Below, piece by piece: positions 21,853 through 32,945 of a DNA stretch of 64,000 bases. Positions within the stretch are counted from its first letter, which is position 1; each line of letters opens with the position of its first letter. The notes under the pieces are model-generated. The model made no database searches. It was not told where the DNA came from and worked only from the letters and a program-made list of their open reading frames with translations. A program made the position numbers and the translations under genes. The stretch comes from Oscarella lobularis (taxonomy: Eukaryota > Porifera > Homoscleromorpha > Homosclerophorida > Oscarellidae): the NCBI RefSeq assembly GCF_947507565.1, contig NC_089190.1:806001-870000 (forward strand), written 5' to 3'.

Positions 21853-22696
21853 GCTTCTACTGATTTGCTGCAGTAATTGCATTAATTACAGTAATTACAT
21901 TAATTGCAGTACTGTGCGCTAGAGACAAATAGAAGACTGGGAATGAGCGGTATTGCTGTCGAAAGTGACTTTTGGGCCGAACGGGCTCAATGGTTATGCG
22001 TGGACAATAGGTCTAGGAGGTATCTTAACTTATTTGCAGGCTCCGCGAACGGTACGATACCGACGATGTCATCCCTGTGCTTCATGTTCAGAACGTACTG
22101 AGACAGCAGTACAGGGAAAGTCTAACTGACAGAGAAATTGGTCTGATTGTGCGCGAGGCCTTCCCTGCGGTAGAGAGGAAGAGAATTAGGGGCTGCTATC
22201 AGTATACTGGTCTCTCATGTGACTGCTTTGTACAGCAGTGAAAATTTTGGCTGTCATTGAGCTGTTCTTTAGACGATGAGATGTCGCATTCTAAGAAAGT
22301 CAAGACTGAAGAATGTGAAGATAGAAGTAACATATAGATGATTGTGTTGCCTATGTTATATGGAATACATTGCACAGTCATTGACTGGATGAGTGTCATT
22401 GCTCACTTGGTCGGGGAGATGGAGGCTCTGACTCGTCTGAAATGCCCCACAAAGTCTGGCGATTTTTTGTCGGACTTCAGTTTCAGTGGATACGTTGACG
22501 AGCTTAGATCAGCAGCACCTCGCTTATTTGATCTCATCACGGCACTGGTGCAGCCACCAGTACGGTACAATGCACAGGAGGAAGACGAGGATTGGACGTC
22601 CGCATCATCAGCAGTAGGTTTCATTCTATCAATACTCTTGAAGCATCGGTCACAAAGGCTAAGAACCTGGCCACTGATACTGTCACTAATGTTGAT

Positions 22697-25600
22697 GGCA
22701 GGGCGGACTATCAAATGCGCATGCTCCGTGAGCATGGTTACTTGAGCGTTTTTTGCGTTCTTCGGGAAGCACAACTGCGCTCTTTTGCGACGGAAAAGGG
22801 CCTCCGGTTGACTAAAAAATGTGAGTACTATTCGAAAAACAACTCTTTGTCGGCGGGCGAGTGCGGGGACCCTTTTTATGAAAAGTTAGGTTTGTCGCTT
22901 CTTCGATCGGGCGTAGGCCATGCAGTTCTGCTAATACCTAATTAAACTTACTTTTCAAAGTATCCTCTTTCTTTTTCAGATGGATATACAGCTAAAAGAC
23001 GGTGTTATGTTTAAAAAAGGAGCGATTTCTTCGACTGGTTTTCGGCTTTTAAAAAAGCCAGGGCTTTAGAGTAGGTGAGCTACCCATAAGTTAGCAAAGG
23101 CCTGTGTAGGTGTGATCACCTAAAGCACGACCCTTTTGCCGCTTGCTGACGTATTTTGGTCGTGCTGCAGAACTTGGAAGCCTTTGCAGTTGAGCCCTTA
23201 GATGTTGCCTGAATTCCGTAGTAGTATAATAGTCCTCAGGCTCTTCTTCTGGCAAGTCTTCCTCTTCATCAATGATATGCTCTGTTTCGTTGCCGTCCAC
23301 ATTCCCCCGATTAGTTTGCATGCTTCGGTTGAACTTGCTAGACAGGTCCTTGATGGCGTCTAGCAGGAACGGCTGACAGTACATGCATGTGGTTCCTTGC
23401 ATGCATTGAGAATGGAAAGAGTGACCACAGCTCAGTAACAGTGCTGTGTCACCTTCTTCAATGCAATTGTCAAAGTCACAGAGCAGATCTTGCGATGGAG
23501 CGTGCGATGATGAGTACCCAAGAGGAAGACTTCGCTGGTCAATTTTGCAGTCCAAGTTCTTAAAATGGAAAGTCCTTCGTTTTGGTCTTCTTGAGGTCTG
23601 GGGTACTTCCTCTGACTGACCAAGGTTGGTGTAAATGGCAGAAAATTTGCTCACGAGAAACTCGGCTGCTCTTCCTGCCAGTTCAGCCACGTCGTGCCTG
23701 TGTGGTTTTCGTGATTTTTCTGACAAAAAGTTTGTTGAAAATTCGCTGTCAAACTTTTTGGCACTGAGAACATGAGCAAACTCCGCAATTTGATCAGCCG
23801 TTGACCACGAAGGGCACTGCATCCGCAAAAGAGAGTGGAATATTTCTACTTTCTTTTCTGTAAAGACATTCATGTAAGTGGAGAAAGTAGTTTTCCACTC
23901 TGGAATGACTGTCTCATGGTAAATGTTGTCACTCATGGCTGCCAGCATTGCCTTGTTGTAATTATGGCGTTGTTGAACAATAAACATGATGGTCAGATGT
24001 AGTATTGCCCCTTGCCACATTGGGTAGTCGCTGCCTTTAAGAATGATGGCATAGTAGTAGAAAATTAGAGGGCAGAGATCGTCGACAAGATGCCTCAGAG
24101 CGAGATATTCTACGTCCTTGCAAACTCCAAAGATTTTTGTGACGTCAGATCGAACAAGAAGCCATCCGCCAAAGAGAGAAGCAAGAATTGTCGTCATCCT
24201 GTGGAACTGAGGCTTGCGAGGAAGCGTTTTTCTTCTTCCAAACAAATGCGTGTACAATTGAGAGAAGACGGGATAATGCAAAGATATTAAATTTTCCATT
24301 GCATTTAGATAAATGTGAAAAGGACCCATCATTGGAATGAGAGAGAGAACAGGCGACTCGGTATCGGTGCACTAAAGATAATTCATTATCGCTCTGTTTT
24401 AGAAAAATCGGCATTCTGTTACCTGAGCTACCAACTTCTTTTGGAAGAAGAAAGTTGGAAAATCACCGATTGATGGAAGAAGGTAAGCTGTTAGATAACT
24501 TCTCAGAGCTGGATATGTAGCAATGACGCCTTCTATAGCTTTTCTGTAGTCTCCCAAACACTTGAGGGGCTGCTCAGTTTCATCAAGAAGACGACTGCTT
24601 CTCAATCCGTCAAGATCTTTGTGGGTTGGTGTCATATAGCACCTAGTGTCAAAAATACATTAGTCACATATGTAACATGATAATATTATATAATTAGTAG
24701 ACTAAATACATATATGTCACATGTACCGTACCTTTGGTTTTCAAGAGATGTATTAATATCTCTTGTCTCTAGGCGCTTGAAGGAAGGCGGCAGAGATTCC
24801 AACCACGTAGACTGGAAAAATGAAGGTAACTGCTCAACGATGTACTCAGCCAGTCGATCGATGTTAATCAATCCTCTGCAGGTATCGTCTGATGGCCAGA
24901 AATGCGGGGACGTTCCGCGCTGCAGAGGGATGCTTTGGATGGGAGGATGAACATCGATTATGCTGGTAGCCATGTGGAGAGCTTTTGACGTCAATGAAGA
25001 GGTTGGTCTTGGAATGGTATGGACGCTGTGAAAATCGTCAATAACGACGATGGAAAATTGATGTTTTTCTAGGGCCTCCGAAACGAAATCGTTGACCTGC
25101 GGCTTGTTATTACTTGCCAGGCTCTTTCGAAATCTTCTGATGGTCTTTGGATGCCCACAAATTCCCAGCCTTCTTCCGCACTCTAATGCAGCCTCAGAGC
25201 ATCCGGAAAGTGACATGTGAAGGCCAACGTCTTTGACAAAGGTGATGTTTTGCTAAAGTTATATTTTACTGATTTATATATTTCTATTGATTATAGTCGA
25301 AAACAATACCTGATTGGCTAGGTATGCCAATCGATGAAGTTCTCCAACGACACGTTGCCGTCGAAGATCGGATCTTCTTTCAAACACGTTAGACGACATC
25401 GAATAGTCGCTCGTTATGACTTTCTCCAGAAGATCAAAGAGGCCAGGCGAGTTCTCTTCACAGAAAGCTTTCATTTCGTCCGGATCGTACAGATTTCCTT
25501 TATCAGGAACGTGATTCCGGAAAGCTTCCTGGAAGGACTTTACGAGGCCAAGGAACGACTCTGTAGGATCAAAGATGTAAGGTGAGGAAAATAAATCTGT

Positions 25601-27100
25601 TGTGGTTACCTTCATGCAGACGCTCACATTCGTTTCTGAGCGTTTGCACGTGTCCTCGAGCCGTTGCTAAGAATAGAAAGAGGTTATAGGTAAATATGTG
25701 AAATTTTAGCATTAGTTTTATTAATTAAGGACCTTCGTTCGACTTTGCTGCACTTAATTCCATGCAAAGCCGATTTTTTTCCGCGCATACATCCCTGACT
25801 CTTTCAGATAGGGCGTCTGAGTAGGATAAAATATATTAATTATTTAATTAGCGCCTTTATGCGTATGTTCATCTGTTCTCTAAAGAAATACACTTTCTGT
25901 ACCATTTTCGAGCTCCGAAGTTTCGAGTTCAGCGCGGAGCTCGTTGCATCGCCTCTCCCTCGAGTCTACAGTCACACCCACTTTGTTGCGAATTAGCACA
26001 TAATATCTGATCGCCTACAGTACCGAGAAGTGACTTCGCTGTGAGAGCCTCTTCGCGAAGAACCTCCCGCTCGGTTGAAAGCTCGTCCACCTTCAGAAGA
26101 GCGGCAGCGAGCTCGTTCTGCAGGCTTTCGATTTGACGCTCGGTTTCAGGGCGCGTGGGCGGGTCTCCCTGTTCAGTTATTTTTATCTAGCACGTACAAG
26201 GCTACACAAAAAGGCGCGTACCTCAGGACGAGACTGCGTCGCGGATACCGCAGCTCTCCTTTTAGCAGAGGGCCGATATTGAGGGTGAGACGTCACCCTC
26301 TCGATGGAATCGATCTCTTCGATGTGACATCTGCAGATAAACGCCGCGGGATTCCCCGTGATGTCATCGAGAACGGATTGAGGACGCTCCGGGCAAGGTC
26401 GAAGAGGATCGCGACACCTAGAAACATCGAAAAGAACGGCACATCGGTGATATTTCGCGTGTTCTTCTCTCGAGTGGCGAAGACAAAGTTGAACGTCGTC
26501 GAAAAACCCTCGTTCGCGAGCGTTTCTCCCCGAAAACGACGTCGGAACGCCGAAACAGGGACGACGGGATCGTGTGAATGGTAGCGAATGGTAAAAGCAG
26601 CGAGACATAGTCAGATAGAGCAGGTCCGAAGGTACGAACAGGTCTGGCGATCCGCAGAATCGCCGGCAGCTGAAGTACCCGAGCCAATTCCACTGACCCG
26701 CGAAGATTTCGAATAGATTTGAACTCTCGCTACGCGTCTGTAGCCATTGTCGGGCCAGTTAGAAGCTCGCGATAAGAGCTGTTGCCTTTTCATAGTATCC
26801 GGTGACGGAATCGCAAGCTTCGAAGCGCTCTCCCGAAATACTGTCCCCCACAACTAAAAATTCGTCGGACCTCAAATCGAAGCTTTGTCTTCAAAGCTTC
26901 GATTGCTGAAAACCCGAAGCTTATCCATTCTGTCTACACCTTATCCAAACCCATTATGTGGGAGGGGGTCATTTAAACGGAAGTCCTGACACCTAATTGG
27001 GCTTCGCGAGAGCATGCGCATTTCAACATTTATTTTATTGGGTGACGTCGATTATTACAAGTACAGACAAAGGCATGCGCATTTGATAGTCCGCCCTGCC
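22697..27100 (-). mobile_element. 4,404-bp DNA transposon, innermost layer
   Basis: The ends are perfect 28-bp inverted repeats beginning ggcagggcggactatcaaat (22697-22724 and 27073-27100). An exact 9-bp duplication aatgttgat lies at 22688-22696 and 27101-27109. Excising the element restores the reading of the DUF6589-like exon. The motif gcatgcgcattt of the TIR recurs inside at about 27017. It carries one long multi-exon minus-strand gene (23091 to about 26700). Confidence 0.9.
23091..26170 (-). CDS. Probable transposase with coiled coil and RING-like C-terminal finger
   Basis: Minus-strand exons splice with canonical short introns and stay open. About 26170-26030 is a coiled coil (IESLQNELAAALLKVDELS). 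25820-25742 has RVRDVCAEKNRLCMELSA. 25655-25620 is short. 25572-25310 has ESFLGLVKSFQEAFRNHV. 25254-24734 has SLSGCSEAALECGRRLGICG, IVVIDDFHSVHTIPRPTS. 24642-24423 has LRSSRLLDETEQPLK. 24371-23091 has LSLIPMMGPFHIYLNAMENL, DVEYLALRHLVDDLCPL, VEIFHSLLRMQ and a C-terminal finger CGHSFHSQC...CMYC, then an acidic stretch. I recognise this as a multi-copy family in cnidarians and sponges; as the only gene in a 4.4-kb TIR element it is the likely transposase. Possible catalytic acids are the D of DDFH, D of DVEY and E of VEIFHS. The 5' end lies further right, to about 26700, but its exons are unclear. Confidence 0.7.
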
Positions 27101-27884
27101 AATGTTGATAGGGAGGGGAACGAATAGACAAGTACTGATATATTCGTCATAATGTGTGAAAAACATTTTTTCTGAAATTCAGGTGATAAATGATCTCAAC
27201 GTAATAGGTGCATCAGTATCATACAAAAATGCTTGGCGTGTGATTGAGCAACGTGCTGATATATGAGTCACCACTAGAAAAGATGGCGGGAGGGTCAATT
27301 ATTTGTGCGTACGACAACCTGAATATTACTAAACATGTAACACATGTCAGGAAAGGTAACACCATAATTACTTCAGTACAGTTTAATAAGTAATCCATTC
27401 CTAAAGAAAAACAAATGGAAATGTGGGACATGACAACTCGCTTGCTTATCAGAGTTGAAGGTTTTCCTCAGCCGTCTGACGATGTTCGACTGGTGAGAAC
27501 ATTCTACAAGAGTCCATGCCATTGACAGTGACAGAAATTTTAGAGAAAGACAAGGCGGGACCTTCATGAGACAGATATCTTGCCTTCTCCGGAAGATGAC
27601 AAAATTGTACTTGATAGCGCTTTGCAATTTCTGATGCAATTGTTAACGAAGAATTTTGAGGTTTATTGGACTCTTCATGGTACAATTCGTAAACTATAGT
27701 GATACTTACAATTTGTTGAGGTAAGTGATGGAGTTGTTCAAACCGACGATCCCCATGATTGGACATGTGCTACGTGTTGTCGCGCAAGTGAACGTTCGGC
27801 TAAACGAAAGAAACTTATGAACTACTGTTGGAAGTGTGGGAACTCTCTGTATGATGTTCAATAGGAGATGTTCAACAAATATAT

Positions 27885-29691
27885 TTAGAGTCTGCCGAAG
27901 ATTCGACGGTGGGACTTGTACACCTTAACAGCACTGTCAACGGTATGACAAGTATTCCCATCTGCATAAGCTTGCACGTACTCTCTTGTTTTACGAAAAA
28001 ATCTACGTATTAGTTCTGGTGTCACCGTCATCAAAGTTTCAGGAATAGCTAATCGGAGAGAGGCAATGTTGTATTTGCAAGATTGCCTTGTCACAGCTTT
28101 CGCAGCACACCACACCCTCTCAATGGGATTGATTTCACAGTGATACTTAGGCAAAAATAGACATGTGTGACCTTTGGATGTGATGAAATTCTCAACCATT
28201 GACTTCTCCTCCAAAAATTCTGGATGGCTTTGCAGCAAAGCTACCATATCATCTTTTAGCATGCCAGTAAGATCAGCGCCTCTTTCTTGTAGCACTGTAC
28301 GCAAACCTTTTGGTCGGCCATCTTCAAACACCATCTTTTGCAGCTCACCATTCCAGCTCGTGTCACGCATGACAGGCTGTTTTAGCCCGGCTCCAACCCT
28401 CATTCTAGACGCAACAAGTGCGTCGGGAGAAAAGGCAGCGTGATTAGAACTATGGTCAAAGATGAAGACAATGTCGAAACGGTCTTTGGGATACTTGGCT
28501 TCCGCAATGGCTACAGCCACTTTCACTAGGTCGACAAAGGCGTCGGATCGCCAGTAGCCATCTCTGTTACAGCCGTATTCTAGACTGATTCTGGCAGTCT
28601 GAGGCAAGACGGATTCCGGATGTTGGGATTTGAACTCTGTACTCCTCGTCGGTGAAATCCAAAAATCCGCCAAATTCTTCAATGAAATCAGAAATCATTA
28701 TACCTGATCCACTGCATTTCTTCTTTGGGAAGCTTTGATCGGGTTGGGCCCAAGCGTACTTTTGGTCATCGTTTGCTTGGAACGTTGACTCGTCGTGATA
28801 CACTGTCACTAGCTGTTTAGGAGCAGTTAAATCCCATAGCAGACACGATTGCTCTGCTCCAACAACATCACTGGGGAGAGGAGGAGCGGAATGATTTTTC
28901 TCAAGGGTCTGAAGCCGCTGTACGTACACTTTTCTGTACGAAACAACATCCGGTCTTTCGTGACCGTCTTTGTAAACACCCCTTTTGGACGTATCAGTTC
29001 TAGAAAAGCCCAAATCATGCAAAAATTTTCGTGCAGTAGTCAGTCCAGTCTTTTTTGGAAAATTTTCCGGAAAGTTTGCTGCTTGAAGCATCGTTTCGTT
29101 GACGTACTGCATGAAGTCTTTTACTGTCATGTTTCTGGCTCCTTTCGGACAGCTGTGTCGCACCCATTTTGCAGCCATACTCCGACACAATTCGTCTGAC
29201 ATAAATGAGAGCCTAGCGTACTTTCCACGACCGTACTCGAGAAATTCGCCGTCGTTTGTCTTCAATTCGCTTACCCAACCACGTATTGTTTTTTCTCCTT
29301 TTCCGACAGCCTCAGACACGCTTTTAGCGGCTTGAACAACAGTTGCTCTTGGTCGTACGCTGCGGTGGTAACAGAAAAGAAGAGTTGAGACCATTTGCAC
29401 GGTCTCCCGAGATCGATCTGGGTCCTGAATCCAACTTTTCGCAATGTCAAAGACTTCGTTCTCGTCAAGAAAAGTTTCCTCGGGGTCTGCTTCATAGTCG
29501 CTGGACGTATCAACTGGATTTTCAGCGACGGGTTCATCCGTGGGCATAATCGGAGCAACGTGTTTATCCGTGGGCAAAATCGGAGCAGAGGCGTTGCCAT
29601 CGACATCTTCTGTAGTCGCTTTGGGTATTTTCGAACGTGCCAAAGCCATCTTAGCTTTCATTGCGTTTCGTTTACGCCACCGTGCACTCAT
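27885..29691 (-). pseudogene. DDE-superfamily transposase (fungal/invertebrate HDES type)
   Basis: Two overlapping minus-strand frames make one protein of about 640 residues. The N half (29691-28567) has an HTH-like GKGEKTIRGWVSEL, then SKRGVYKDGHERPDVVSYR, a signature of this family. Catalytic D1 is in VTVYHDESTFQANDD, D2 in IFDHSSNHAAFSPDALV, and E in CEINPIERVWCAAK; HTCLFLPKYH precedes it, and the C-terminal end is KVYKSHRRIF. All three acids are present. One frameshift between about 28690 and 28600 separates GIMISDFIEEFGGF from ARISLEYGCNRDGYW, so this copy is probably inactive. The stop is 22 bp from the convergent DUF6589-like gene. No inner TIRs were found around it, so I treat it as a native gene of the 10.8-kb element. 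Confidence 0.8.
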
Positions 29692-29909
29692 TGAGACTGG
29701 ATCGTTTACGGTAATCGTAAAAGATAGCGGTCATCGCCATCATGTGACTTCTTTTGGCCAATTACGGAACGCCATGCAAGTGGTCCCAACTAAAAGCGTT
29801 ACCAAATGATGAGCACAGCACAGATGTGAAGAAAAAGAACAACATAACAACATTTCTTTGAGCAAAGAGGTAAAAACTGCTAGTCAAGTACCATATTTGC
29901 GAACAGCGC

Positions 29910-30290
29910 GTGGGCGTATATGCGCGCGCGCACTGTACGAAGAACCATATTGCACTTGTCTCCAAGGCAGCCTTTCTCCTCCTGGATGCCAGCTCGGTAG
30001 CAGATACCGTGCTTTCAACGACAAGGTCGTTCACCCACTCGACGACGTCTGCAAAGTCTGACATCGATATCATGGTTGATATCCTTCTGGAGAATGAAGT
30101 GACCGTCCACAAGCAGAAGCGAAAGTTCGTTGGTTGGACATTTGGAGACGTGCGTAGAAAAGGCCTGCGGAAAAAAGAAGACGGCTGGATCAGACAATTT
30201 CTAGCTAAACCGAAGGATAGCCTCATTGACGATGCTATTGAAGAGACACAACCAGAGCAGCGAGTAATAAGTGACGAGGACGTTGCCTGA
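29910..30290 (+). CDS. Small charged ORF in the 10.8-kb element
   Basis: The second half reads as a plausible protein: DIMVDILLENEVTVHKQKRK, FVGWTFGDVRRKGLRKKEDG and an acidic tail ending ISDEDVA, with its stop 12 bp from the convergent RecQ-like stop. The N-terminal third is less convincing and may be non-coding or a different exon. An overlapping minus-strand ORF (29762-30226) looks hydrophobic by accident. Family unknown. Confidence 0.35.
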   Translation: MGVYARAHCTKNHIALVSKAAFLLLDASSVADTVLSTTRSFTHSTTSAKSDIDIMVDILLENEVTVHKQKRKFVGWTFGDVRRKGLRKKEDGWIRQFLAKPKDSLIDDAIEETQPEQRVISDEDVA

Positions 30291-30301
30291 TCGTAAAGCT
30301 T

Positions 30302-32286
30302 TTATTCGGTTGTATTTGATACGTCTGTTAGGCATGATCTTTTGCCAGCTGGTAGTGTTCCCCGTGTGTGGATTTTTTGGCTGGGTGTATTCTTTGCCCA
30401 GGTCATGAGGATCCCTAGCAGAGATGAAGAGTACTTGGGATTTAGTCCGGAAATGCAGAGAACGTCGTCCAACGATTTGATGTTTCCCCCCACAGACACA
30501 ATGTGAGAGAGAGCATCGTTTGTGGCAACCGCCTCGACGCCTTGGAATATGAAACCCTCATCTGCGGCCAAACGCCTTCTCCACTGTAGACGGCTCTGCA
30601 AATCTTGAGCCTGCTCCGCTCCCTAGAAAGATGTATGCGACGTAAAATAACAGGTGAGCATTTACATCAATTACGAGATCAGCTCTCTCCAATCTTTTTC
30701 TCTTCTCCTTCGGCCGAGTAATCGCCTTATCGTACAGGAAGAAGCCATTGGAGTCTTCTGACCTGAAGTCACATCGGTTGCAACAAGGGTAATTTTCCTG
30801 GTCAGTCAGGGTGTAGGGCGAATCCAAATACGAGCAACATTTCCTCCTAATGCACTCCCTTCCAGATGTAAGAGATTTGACCTCCTTATCAACTGTCTTA
30901 GCTCTCATTGACTGTGGGCGGTACAGTAGAATAGCGGTGGACTGATCGCCGTCACGTCCTGCGCCCAAACATCTGAAGATAAAGGTATTAATTAAGAGGT
31001 CATTACAAATAACCCAAAATAACTGATTTTATGCACCTGGAAGAGTTGACAAATACTGTCCGGTAAGCCGAAGTAAATAACCAGACGAATGTCTGGTATG
31101 TCAATCCCCTAAAAATTATATCAATCAAAATTTTGACTCTTGGCTTGGATATAGCGAACCATGCCGAACCCTACGGTAGCTACAACGATGTAAGTTTTTC
31201 CTTCTCTAAGACGAATTTCGGCCTGCCGTCTGGTGGCGGCCATTAGCGAGGAATGATGAATTGCAACTTCCCCATGCTTTCTCAAAAGCTTCCAAAGGGA
31301 AGTGGCAATCTCCTTTGTTCTAACAAAGATGATTGTCTTGATCTTTTTCTTCGCCTTTAGTGCATCAACGATAGGGCTCAAGGTTGCCTAACAATGGTTG
31401 ACAAATGGCAGTAGCTGAAAAGAGACCCGTCAGTCTGGAAAATTCACCTCATCCGTCTTCTTCTTGGTCGAGATTCCAAAATACAAATTGCGGCGGTTGA
31501 TCGGCTGAATGACGCGCACGGGGTCAACAAGCCCACATCGACGACTGATGATCTTCAGCATCCTCTGCGTTATTGTCGCTGTCAAGACCATCATGGGACT
31601 CTCGGTCTTTTTCCGGAGGGATCCAATCCGGGCATAGTCGACCATAAAGCTATCCCCCCTACGGCATAGGTGACATAACAAATATTGTATTGGCAAAATC
31701 TTTGGGCAATGACCATTCAGAAACGCAGTGAGCTTCGTCAATGGCTACCAATTTGACCAATTTCCTCAGATCACGGTCATCCATAAAAGACGTCAACTCT
31801 CGGCTTACAGCGCATTCCGGCGACACAAACACTGATCAGAAAAACATGAGGTACAGAAATCAATTACATTCTCCGCAACTGACAGTGGTGGCAAGAATCA
31901 ACGTTCATCGATTGCATCCGCCGAACGTCGTCAACGGTGACTAGGGCAGATGCCCCTAATCCCAGACTTCTCAGTTTGGTAACCTGAAATGGAATTATTT
32001 CACAAAGCGAATGAAAACAATAGAACGACTTTCACAGCAAAAGCCAACCTGCTCGTGCATTATGGCACAAAGAGGGCTAATGACGATACAGATAGCCGGT
32101 TGACAGAGGAGGGGCGGGAGCTGGTAGCATAGGGACTTCCTTCCGCTAGTTGACATCGCGACCCTCTACTACAGCGTTAATGGCTTCTATTTGCCCAGGG
32201 CGAAAAGAAGCATGTTGGAAAATTTTTTCCAAAGTTGAGGAAGCCTTATCCGCGATATTTCTCTCAATGCTCGAGACTGCCGCCAT
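30302..32286 (-). pseudogene. RecQ-like DNA helicase carried by the 10.8-kb transposon
   Basis: Start ATG at 32286 (MAAVSSIERNIADK). Motif 0 is FRPGQIEAINAVVEGRD. Motif I is TSGRKSLCYQLPP, where RecQ has TGGGKS, so the Walker A loop is altered and about 14 bases seem lost just before it. Motif Ia is ICIVISPL. After a GT-AG intron come VSPECAVSREL and motif II, AIDEAHCVSEW. Motif III is MMVLTATIT. Helicase-C has TIIFVRTKEIA and ATVGFGMV; motif VI is GAGRDGDQSTAILLY. The RecQ zinc site has CIRRKCC...CCNRC, and the tail resembles an HRDC domain (WRRRLAADEGF, ISGLNPKY). At least two frameshifts near 31690 and 31130. RecQ helicases unwind 3'-5'; here I infer a role in transposition. Introns are 35-70 bp. 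Confidence 0.8.
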
Positions 32287-32332
32287 GTTTTCAAACGTGC
32301 GCGTGCGTTCCGAGCGTGGGCAACCCTAATTA

Positions 32333-32471
32333 GTCTAATTGAAGCACTAACTTAGTTAATTAACCAGGCGATCACGTGCCAATGGGGGTCGATGACGCAG
32401 ACGACTGTTACCAGGCCCTACGAGCAGTGAGGATCACGCCCTGCTCAGTAGGGCCTGGCTCCGCGAGGCTA
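32333..32471 (-). repeat. Right 139-bp TIR of the 10.8-kb element
   Basis: Reverse complement of the left TIR and followed directly by the second ctcttttgc target copy. Its inner edge lies 47 bp from the start codon of the RecQ-like gene, so the TIR probably carries or adjoins that gene's promoter. Confidence 0.9.
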
Positions 32472-32480
32472 CTCTTTTGC

Positions 32481-32945
32481 CTTTTGCTTCGCCGGCGAAA
32501 CAAGTTAGAATATCTGAAGAGCTCTCGGCTTACCAGAGGCTAGATGACAGCTTCATTCCTCCGGCTGTTCTTAGCTCTGCAAAGGTAAGCGAAGAAGATG
32601 CTTCACGTTATCGATCGGACGTTATTTGGAACTACTTGGCTACAGTGAAAAGACCTGACGGTCGTAAGGCATTTCCTAGGCTTTCTGCGGTTGCAAAATT
32701 AGTTTTGGTGCTGCGACACTCAAACGCAGGCGAAGAAAGAGTCTTTTCTCTTGTAAGAAAAAACAAAACTCCGTTTAGGGCCGATTAATCTTAGTGTAGA
32801 GGGTACTTTACCCAACTTGCTAGCAATAAAACTTGCTACTGTAGTGCCTTGCCATAAATTTGAGCCTCCTGAGGCTGTAATAGAAAAGTCCAAAATGGTG
32901 ACATGGGACTATAACAAGAAGCACAGAAAATATATCATTATCTAA
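32481..32945 (+). pseudogene. hAT transposase, 3' portion with dimerisation domain
   Basis: Follows the right target-site copy directly. Contains YQRLDDSFIPPAVL, DVIWNYLATVKRPDGRKAFP and the conserved hAT C-terminal block LVLRHSNAGEERVFSLVRKN. One base of frameshift near 32787 separates TPFRAD from NLSVEGTLPNLLAIKLA; the reading then runs to TAA at 32945. This is the C-terminal half of the gene beginning at about 19690. Confidence 0.85.

Larger units (their letters stand above)
21943..27863 (+). pseudogene. DUF6589-like transposon gene, interrupted by the 4.4-kb element
   Basis: Clean GT-AG splicing gives one reading. Exon 1 (ATG 21943) has MSGIAVESDFWAERAQW. The next, from about 22039, has HVQNVLRQQYRESLTDREIG and ERKRIRG. 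A short exon has KKVKTEECED. An exon at 22389-22696 has GDFLSDFSFSGYVDELRSA and LLKHRSQRL. The last of these resumes after the insertion at 27101 as GRGTNRQ, is followed by a 48-bp intron, then VINDLNVIGASVSYKNAWRV and IICAYDNLNITKHV. A tail to 27863 ends with a zinc ribbon, WTCATC...YCWKCGN. The series R-x-Q+, V-x-L-N-x-G-x-SVSY, YDN-x-N resembles DUF6589 proteins of fungi and invertebrates, which are transposon-borne; I hold this from memory. Some frame changes at 27300-27700 suggest decay as well as the insertion. Confidence 0.65.
21714..32471. mobile_element. 10,758-bp multigene DNA transposon with RecQ-like helicase (third layer)
   Basis: Bounded by 139-bp TIRs that differ at one position by eye, and by an exact 9-bp direct repeat ctcttttgc (21705-21713 and 32472-32480) that is host hAT sequence. 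Contents: a plus-strand DUF6589-like gene (21943-27863, interrupted), a minus-strand DDE transposase (27885-29691), a small plus ORF (29910-30290) and a minus-strand RecQ-like helicase (30302-32286). Without the 4.4-kb insertion its own length is about 6.3 kb. Genes are packed tail to tail with 11-22 bp between stops. I cannot place it in a named superfamily; long TIRs with a 9-bp duplication resemble Mutator-like elements, but the gene set does not. Confidence 0.85.

Noticed and set aside
22592-22945. Plus ORF of 117 codons as part of the DUF6589-like gene
   Set aside because: From 22697 on it lies inside the 4.4-kb insertion and has no continuity with the gene once the insertion is removed.
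27372-27392. tacagtttaata as a Tc1-type end for the DDE gene
   Set aside because: No inverted partner on the other side of 29691, and the gene does not look nested.
29762-30226. Minus-strand 154-codon ORF
   Set aside because: Hydrophobic/Phe-rich and antisense to a better plus-strand reading; no domain.
30302-32286. Host RecQ (BLM/WRN) gene
   Set aside because: It lies between the TIRs of a transposon, within a hAT gene, with an altered Walker A and frameshifts.
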